Of a stretch of DNA of 64,000 nt, positions 59,928 through 64,000 are shown piece by piece. Both the position numbers and the translations under genes were made by a program. Source of the DNA: Streptomyces roseifaciens (GTDB lineage Bacteria > Actinomycetota > Actinomycetes > Streptomycetales > Streptomycetaceae); assembly GCF_001445655.1 (NCBI RefSeq), contig NZ_LNBE01000004.1, forward strand, positions 1,736,001 through 1,800,000. Reading direction: 5' to 3'. Each line of letters starts with the position of its first letter. The first letter of the stretch is position 1. The notes under the pieces are model-generated. The model was not told where the DNA came from and searched no databases. It saw only the letters and a program-made list of their open reading frames with translations.

Positions 59928-60374
59928 ATGGCTGCCGTTTTCGCCGCTGTTTTCGTCGCTCTGTACGTCGCTCACAGCGTGGGTGACCACTGGGTTCAGT
60001 CCTCGCATCAGTCCCTGAACAAGGGGCGCCCCGGGTGGGCCGGCCGTCTCGCGGACACCCGGCACGTCCTTACCCTGACGCTCACCAAGCTCGCCGTGCT
60101 GCTCCTGGTCGCCGTGCTGCTGGGGTTACCGCTGTCGCCGCTCGGCATCGTTGCCGGGCTGGGCATTGACGCGGCCTCGCACTGGTGGGCTGACCGCCGC
60201 AGCACGCTCGCGTGGCTGGCCAAGGTGACCGGCAAGGGCGAGTTCTACCGGCTGGGCGCCCCGCGCGCCGGCCACGACGACAACCCGCACATCGGCACCG
60301 GCGCCTACGCGCTCGACCAGTCCTTCCACCACCTGTGGCTGCTGGTCGCCGCGCTCATCGTCGCCACCGTCTGA
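59928..60374 (+). CDS. Integral membrane transfer protein, DUF3307-like
   Basis: 148 residues with about four helices: AVFAAVFVALYVAHSVGDHW, LTLTKLAVLLLVAVLLGLPL, LGIVAGLGIDAASHWWADRR, FHHLWLLVAALIVATV. The HSVGDHWVQ and DAASHWWADRR His/Asp motifs are membrane-embedded. Similar proteins occur in Streptomyces element transfer regions. May take part in spread between mycelial compartments; inference from place only. Confidence 0.78.
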   Translation: MAAVFAAVFVALYVAHSVGDHWVQSSHQSLNKGRPGWAGRLADTRHVLTLTLTKLAVLLLVAVLLGLPLSPLGIVAGLGIDAASHWWADRRSTLAWLAKVTGKGEFYRLGAPRAGHDDNPHIGTGAYALDQSFHHLWLLVAALIVATV

Positions 60375-60385
60375 CGCCCGTTCTT

Positions 60386-60431
60386 CGCGGGGCGGTCGCA
60401 CTCCCGGACAAGGACAGCCGACCGCCCCGCG
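60386..60431 (+). terminator. Second internal hairpin
   Basis: CGCGGGGCGGTCG pairs with CGACCGCCCCGCG around a 20-nt loop, between the membrane protein gene and the 98-aa gene. Confidence 0.6.
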
Positions 60432-60462
60432 CTTCCCGACGCACCAGGAGGAGAAGCCCACC

Positions 60463-60759
60463 ATGTGCATGCGCACCTTCGTCGCCGGCCAGGACGCCCG
60501 CGGCGATCAGGAGTTCGCAGAACTGGCCCTCGGTATCGACGTCGACTTGTTCCGCGGTCCGCTGGAACTGGAGACGCCCGAAGAGCGGGCGGCCCGCGAG
60601 GACGCGGCCCGTGACATCCTCGCCGACCTGCGCGAGGCGGCCGCCGCCGGTGACGAGATCGCCGCGTGGGACGCCCTGTACGCCGACGCGCTCACCCGTA
60701 CCGTCCCGTTCCTGCGCGCCGCTCGCGACCGCCGCCCGGAGGCGGGGGAAGCGGCATGA
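60463..60759 (+). CDS. Small acidic hypothetical protein, 98 aa
   Basis: MCMRTFVAGQDARGDQEFAE then ETPEERAAREDAARDILADL; helical and acidic. ATG follows AGGAGGAG. ATGA overlap with the GGDEF gene indicates cotranslation. Seen only as an element-associated small protein; no function can be stated. Confidence 0.7.
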   Translation: MCMRTFVAGQDARGDQEFAELALGIDVDLFRGPLELETPEERAAREDAARDILADLREAAAAGDEIAAWDALYADALTRTVPFLRAARDRRPEAGEAA

Positions 60760-61406
60760 GCGACCTCGTCACCGCCCTCGCCGGAGCCGGACCGCTCGCT
60801 GCCGGATGGGCTGTTCACGGCATGTGGACGTGGCGCCGTCTGGGTGCCGCCCGCCGGGACCCGCTCTCCGGCCTGCCCACACGGGCCGCGTTCGAGCGGC
60901 GTGCCGCACGGGCGGTGGCCCGCGGCCCGCACGTCGTCCTGCTGGTCGACCTGGACGGCTTCAAGAAGCTCAACGACACCTTCGGGCACGCCGCGGGGGA
61001 CGAAGCGATCCGCTTCACCGCTGCGAGCCTGAACGATGCGCTCGTGTACCGCCGGGGAAGCCTTGTGGCCCGTCTCGGCGGAGACGAGTTCGCCGCCGTC
61101 GTCCCGGCGCAGGGCCCCGCAGTCCTCCCGTGGCTGCTGGGTGGTCTGCACGGCGAGATCACCGCCCCGTTCGCCTACCAGGGGCAGACCCTCGCTGTCG
61201 GCGCGTCGATCGGCGCGTGCTTCACCGCCGAACTGGCCCTTCCCTCCCTGCCGCTGGCGTTACGGCGCGCGGATGACGCCATGTACGCGGCCAAGCGCAA
61301 CGGGGGCGGGTGGTGCCTCGCAGACGGCTCCGCACCCGTAAGCCTCACCGCACCCGGCTGCAGGTCCCGGCGCGGCGGCACCGCTGCTGGAAGGGGGGCT
61401 GTGTGA
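60756..61406 (+). CDS. GGDEF-domain protein (diguanylate cyclase-like)
   Basis: 216 residues. One N-terminal hydrophobic segment (about 5-22), then a GGDEF domain: DPLSGLPTRAAFERRAAR, LLVDLDGFKKLNDTFGHAAG DEAIRF and the signature RLGGDEFAAVV. Metal- and GTP-binding Asp in VDLDGFK is present. The RxxD inhibitory site is not evident. It would make cyclic di-GMP. On a transfer operon this might couple element spread to the host developmental second messenger (BldD control); that is inference. Confidence 0.88.
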   Translation: MSDLVTALAGAGPLAAGWAVHGMWTWRRLGAARRDPLSGLPTRAAFERRAARAVARGPHVVLLVDLDGFKKLNDTFGHAAGDEAIRFTAASLNDALVYRRGSLVARLGGDEFAAVVPAQGPAVLPWLLGGLHGEITAPFAYQGQTLAVGASIGACFTAELALPSLPLALRRADDAMYAAKRNGGGWCLADGSAPVSLTAPGCRSRRGGTAAGRGAV

Positions 61407-62533
61407 TGGCTGCGCGTACGCCTCTGTCGAAGGTGCAGAAGGCCGTGCTCGGGTGCGCGTTCGCGCCGATGCTGGCCACCGGCGCTGCGGGCGGCATCGG
61501 CACGTTCAGCAACATCAGCAGCGTCTACGGGCAGGGCACGGCGTTGGGTGCGGTCGCGGCCGGCGAGGGTGCAACCGCCGTTCTGGCTCTCGTTCTGCTG
61601 GGTCTGACGATGCTGGGGCAGTCCTCTCCGTGGCCGGTCCGGGCGGGGTTGTGGGCTCTTCCCGCCGCGGCTGCGGTCATGGCTGCGATGGCGGGTCCCG
61701 ACGGCGGCCGGATCGTCATCTACGCCGTGACCCCGATGGGTATGTGCGCGTCCGCGGAGGGAATGGCGTTCCTCGCGCGGCGCATCGTCGTTCACACCGA
61801 CGGCCGTGACGCCGAGGCCGAACGCAAAGCCGCCGCCGTCGTCCAGGCCCTCGCGTACCACCGGGCCCGTGCTGCCAACCATCCCGACGGTCGAGTCCAG
61901 AAGCGTTCCGAGCGGAAGTCGTGGCGCCTCGCTCGCAAGGTCGGTGCTGGAGACGTCGCCCTCGGATCGAGGCTGCTGGACGTCCAGCGCGATCGGGTGA
62001 CGATTGGCGCGGACTCCGCCCTGTCCGCCATGTTCTCCGGGATCGCAAACACGGAGGAATCTACTGATGCCGGGAGGAAACGGTCTACGGCTGAGCTGCA
62101 GGAATCGACTCCGGAGCCGGTCGTGCTGACGCGGCTGCCGGTGCCCGATCCAGCGCCGGTCGACTTCATGAAATCGCCTCCTCAGCTCAAGCCCCTCCCG
62201 GCGAGCGCACCGGTCGATTCGGTGAAAGCCGATCGGCCGCCGGTGGAGTCGACCAAGAGCCAGGTGATAGCAGCGGACTCTTCCCGGACCCGGCGGGCGA
62301 CCGGTCGAGTCCCCGACGCGGCACGCTCCCCCCGCCCGAACCGCACGGCGGAGCAGCTGCTTGAGGAGGCGCGCGCCGCGGTAGCCGACTGGCCGGACGG
62401 GCACGTCACCGGCGAGGGGATCCGCCGCGCGCTCCACACTTCGCCGGCCAACGCGCGGAAGCTGCGAGATGCCCTCCTCGCCGAACGCGCTCAGCGCGAC
62501 GCCAGCGATGACGCCGGAGCGTCGGCCGCATGA
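61406..62533 (+). CDS. SpdB2-like transfer/spread protein
   Basis: 375 residues from ATG 61406 with GGAAGGGGGG upstream. Four N-terminal helices (residues about 10-125; AVLGCAFAPMLATGAAGGIG, GATAVLALVLLGLTMLG), a charged middle, a Pro-rich linker and a C-terminal winged-helix-like segment (DGHVTGEGIRRALHTSPANA RKLRDALL region). This is the layout of the Streptomyces SpdB2 spread proteins that work with TraB in pock formation. Helix content and place in the operon support the call. Confidence 0.8.
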   Translation: MAARTPLSKVQKAVLGCAFAPMLATGAAGGIGTFSNISSVYGQGTALGAVAAGEGATAVLALVLLGLTMLGQSSPWPVRAGLWALPAAAAVMAAMAGPDGGRIVIYAVTPMGMCASAEGMAFLARRIVVHTDGRDAEAERKAAAVVQALAYHRARAANHPDGRVQKRSERKSWRLARKVGAGDVALGSRLLDVQRDRVTIGADSALSAMFSGIANTEESTDAGRKRSTAELQESTPEPVVLTRLPVPDPAPVDFMKSPPQLKPLPASAPVDSVKADRPPVESTKSQVIAADSSRTRRATGRVPDAARSPRPNRTAEQLLEEARAAVADWPDGHVTGEGIRRALHTSPANARKLRDALLAERAQRDASDDAGASAA

Positions 62534-62583
62534 GCCGGCTGACGCTCGCCGACCACTTCGAATCCCCGAGGAGGGGGTGACCC

Positions 62584-62910
62584 GTGGCCAAGCCCGATAC
62601 CCGTCGCCTGGACCGCGTGATCCAAGAGGCCACCCGCCGGCTCAGCGCCGTCCGGGAACGCGAGATGTGGCCGCTGTCCGGCCCCGAGCGCCGTGCCGTG
62701 CTCGCCGCTCTGGCCGGCGGCTCGTACAAGACCATCCGCGGCAAGAGCACCGCCCGCGCCGATCAACGGTTGGAGACAGCCTGGAGCGCGGCTGAGACCC
62801 GGCTCATCGCGGAACTCACCGCACTGCAGATCGAGCGGCAGCGGCTCGTACGCGAGGCGGCCAAGGAGAAGGCCGCCAAGACGGCCAAGAAGTCGTCGGG
62901 GTGGTGGTGA
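62584..62910 (+). CDS. Conserved small element protein, 108 aa (DUF6257-like)
   Basis: GTG after GAGGAGGGGG. TRRLDRVIQEATRRLSAVRE, SGPERRAVLAALAGGSYKTI and a Lys-rich end KEKAAKTAKKSSGWW. Basic, helical, probably DNA- or membrane-contacting. Both this and the next protein end in Lys-rich SGWW/SSWW tails, an odd shared C-terminus. Function unknown. Confidence 0.72.
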   Translation: MAKPDTRRLDRVIQEATRRLSAVREREMWPLSGPERRAVLAALAGGSYKTIRGKSTARADQRLETAWSAAETRLIAELTALQIERQRLVREAAKEKAAKTAKKSSGWW

Positions 62911-62912
62911 CC

Positions 62913-63083
62913 ATGGCTCGCGTGGACACGCCTCCGGGTGAGTGCCCGCAGTGCTGGCAGCACGCCCACGATCCTCGCGTACACCGCCACCTCGGCCCGC
63001 GAGTGGACTGCCTGCAGTGCGTGGACCACATGCGCAACGGTTGCCCGAACATCGTGCCCAAGAAGAAGTCGAGCTGGTGGTGA
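62913..63083 (+). CDS. Small zinc-finger-like protein, 56 aa
   Basis: ATG 62913, three bases after the previous stop. Two Cys pairs, PGECPQCWQHAHDP and VDCLQCVDHMRNGCP, predict a zinc-binding fold. The C-terminus KKKSSWW mirrors that of the upstream protein. It precedes the translocase gene by 150 bp. A small accessory of the transfer operon; role unknown. Confidence 0.68.
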   Translation: MARVDTPPGECPQCWQHAHDPRVHRHLGPRVDCLQCVDHMRNGCPNIVPKKKSSWW

Positions 63084-63233
63084 GCGCAGGCCCGTCGCGC
63101 GCCCTTCCCGCCACCTGAGGCGCGGCATTGCACGCCCCGGCTGCTGGGGTGGCTGTCCCCGGTATGGGGCCCGGCCACCCCGGCACCTTCCCTTACCTCC
63201 CACCCCGATCGGGGCAGTCAGGAGAGCTTCGGC

Positions 63234-64000
63234 ATGAGCGAGAACGTTGTACGCCTACACAAGGACACCGAACCGCCGGCCGACACGGCGGCCGTGACCA
63301 CGCTGACCGTGGTCCCCGACCCCGAGCCGCCGGCGCCCGTGCCGCTGTGGGTGCGCTCCGGCCACGCCCTCAAGGCCGCCGTCACGCACGAGCACACCAA
63401 GACCGCTGTCCGCGTGGTGGCCCGGCACAGTCTCTACGTCGCCGGAGGGGCCCGGATCGTGGCCCGCCGTACCTGGGACGGGCGGACCGCCGCCCGCTAC
63501 GAACGCATGCTCCGCGCTGCTGAGGCGGCCGGGAACTACGAGGTGGCCGCGGAGTGGGAGGAGCGCGGGCAGCGCTACCGCGAGGCCCGTCACCGACGCC
63601 GCATGGACCTGCTCCACTCCCCGGTCGACGCGGCCAGGGGCGCCCTGGTCGGCACGGGGATGGGCATTGGTTCGCTGGTCGCCCTCGGGGTGGTGCTGGC
63701 CATCGCCAACAAGGACATCACCGACGTGATCACGCCTTTGATGGCGGTGATCGAGTTCATCCGTCTGCTCATCACCGTCGTCCAGGTGGTGTGGGGGCCG
63801 CTGATCACCCTCGGCCCGTTCCTGGCCCTGCTCGGCCTGTGGGCCGTCGGCCGGCATCAGCAGGCCGCACCGCAGTGGGCTCTTCCCGCCCGCGTCCGTA
63901 GCGGCGAGGGCGAGCCCATCACCCCCTCGATCGTCGTCAAAGCCCTGCGGGACGTGGGGGTTCCCGCGCTGCGTAAGGCGATTGACGAGATGGGCGACGT
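63234..64000 (+). CDS. FtsK/SpoIIIE-type DNA translocase (TraB/TraSA-like), 3' partial
   Basis: ATG 63234 with CAGGAGAG upstream; the frame runs off the right edge with 255 residues visible. A soluble N-terminus (MSENVVRLHKDTEPPADTAA) is followed by a helical segment (AARYERMLRAAEAAGNYEVA) and two membrane helices, TGMGIGSLVALGVVLAIANK and VVWGPLITLGPFLALLGLWA, before EPITPSIVVKALRDVGVPAL. This matches the N-terminal part of actinomycete element Tra proteins that pump double-stranded DNA between cells. The ATPase motor motifs must lie beyond the window. Confidence 0.85.
   Translation, partial: MSENVVRLHKDTEPPADTAAVTTLTVVPDPEPPAPVPLWVRSGHALKAAVTHEHTKTAVRVVARHSLYVAGGARIVARRTWDGRTAARYERMLRAAEAAGNYEVAAEWEERGQRYREARHRRRMDLLHSPVDAARGALVGTGMGIGSLVALGVVLAIANKDITDVITPLMAVIEFIRLLITVVQVVWGPLITLGPFLALLGLWAVGRHQQAAPQWALPARVRSGEGEPITPSIVVKALRDVGVPALRKAIDEMGD

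Overview
The window is high-GC actinobacterial DNA and almost certainly Streptomyces. Signs of this are the GTG and ATGA/GTGA-coupled starts, the order SRP RNA, dnaX, ybaB/ebfC, recR, DUF5063, ask, asd, ECF sigma factor, and several families typical of the genus (DUF1876, small transfer proteins, a pSAM2-like transfer region). Codon use and GC are uniform except for a clearly AT-richer patch around 56.9-57.8 kb.

Layout. (1) 1-2.2 kb: end of a PLP aminotransferase gene and a coupled MFS exporter. (2) 2.2-24.7 kb: an accretion zone at a tRNA-Ser(GGA) gene. The intact tRNA is at 24.6 kb (minus strand). Two further copies of its 3' half, each with a copy of the tRNA terminator, lie at 2.31 kb and 5.96 kb. 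All copies are bordered by paired TGAGAC-type arm motifs, so at least two integrative elements sit in tandem. The first (2.4-5.9 kb) holds a small RiPP-like precursor gene, a decayed asparagine-synthetase-like cyclase and two small secreted proteins. The second (6.0-24.6 kb) holds a zinc-ribbon protein, an ImmA/XRE pair divergent from a three-gene ubiquitin-like operon (Ubl, E2-like, JAB-E1 fusion), an unusual operon with ATP-grasp, nucleotidyltransferase, cysteinyl-tRNA synthetase and 2OG-Fe(II) oxygenase genes, a relaxase remnant, an N-terminally truncated integrase and a one-gene type IIG-like restriction-modification enzyme. A partial element end at 10.02 kb brackets the ubiquitin-like block as a separate cassette.

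(3) 24.6-29.6 kb: core genes tRNA-Ser, SRP RNA, dnaX (3' part scrambled by a direct plus inverted duplication), ybaB/ebfC, recR and DUF5063. (4) 29.8-38.8 kb: a specialised-metabolism-like island with a methyltransferase, a regulator and a minus-strand operon encoding thermostable-hemolysin family, AMP-ligase, TauD-like, darcynin-like, diiron oxygenase and MFS exporter proteins. (5) 39.3-49.3 kb: core ask-asd, ECF sigma factor, SURF1, S9 peptidase, phenylalanine hydroxylase, DUF1876, an enolase fragment and a MazG-like gene. (6) 49.6-56.3 kb: a compact coupled operon resembling sbnA-sbnB (L-2,3-diaminopropionate) with a FAD protein, a lactate-permease-like transporter and a short SerA.

(7) 56.3-64 kb: start of a pSAM2-like integrative conjugative element inserted in tRNA-Pro(CGG). 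It has the tRNA 3' half, a 17-bp arm site, a NUDIX gene (Pif-like) divergent from a GntR repressor (KorSA-like), a 16-bp operator shared by the repressor and transfer promoters, and a transfer operon of small proteins, a GGDEF protein, an SpdB2-like protein and the start of an FtsK/TraB translocase that runs off the window.

The most interesting candidate system is the ubiquitin-like operon at 8.0-10.0 kb: its Ubl has no terminal diglycine and its E2-like protein has no cysteine at all. The CysRS/ATP-grasp operon, the RiPP-like pair and the two metabolic islands are the next best leads. All family names come from reading the sequence; no database search was run.
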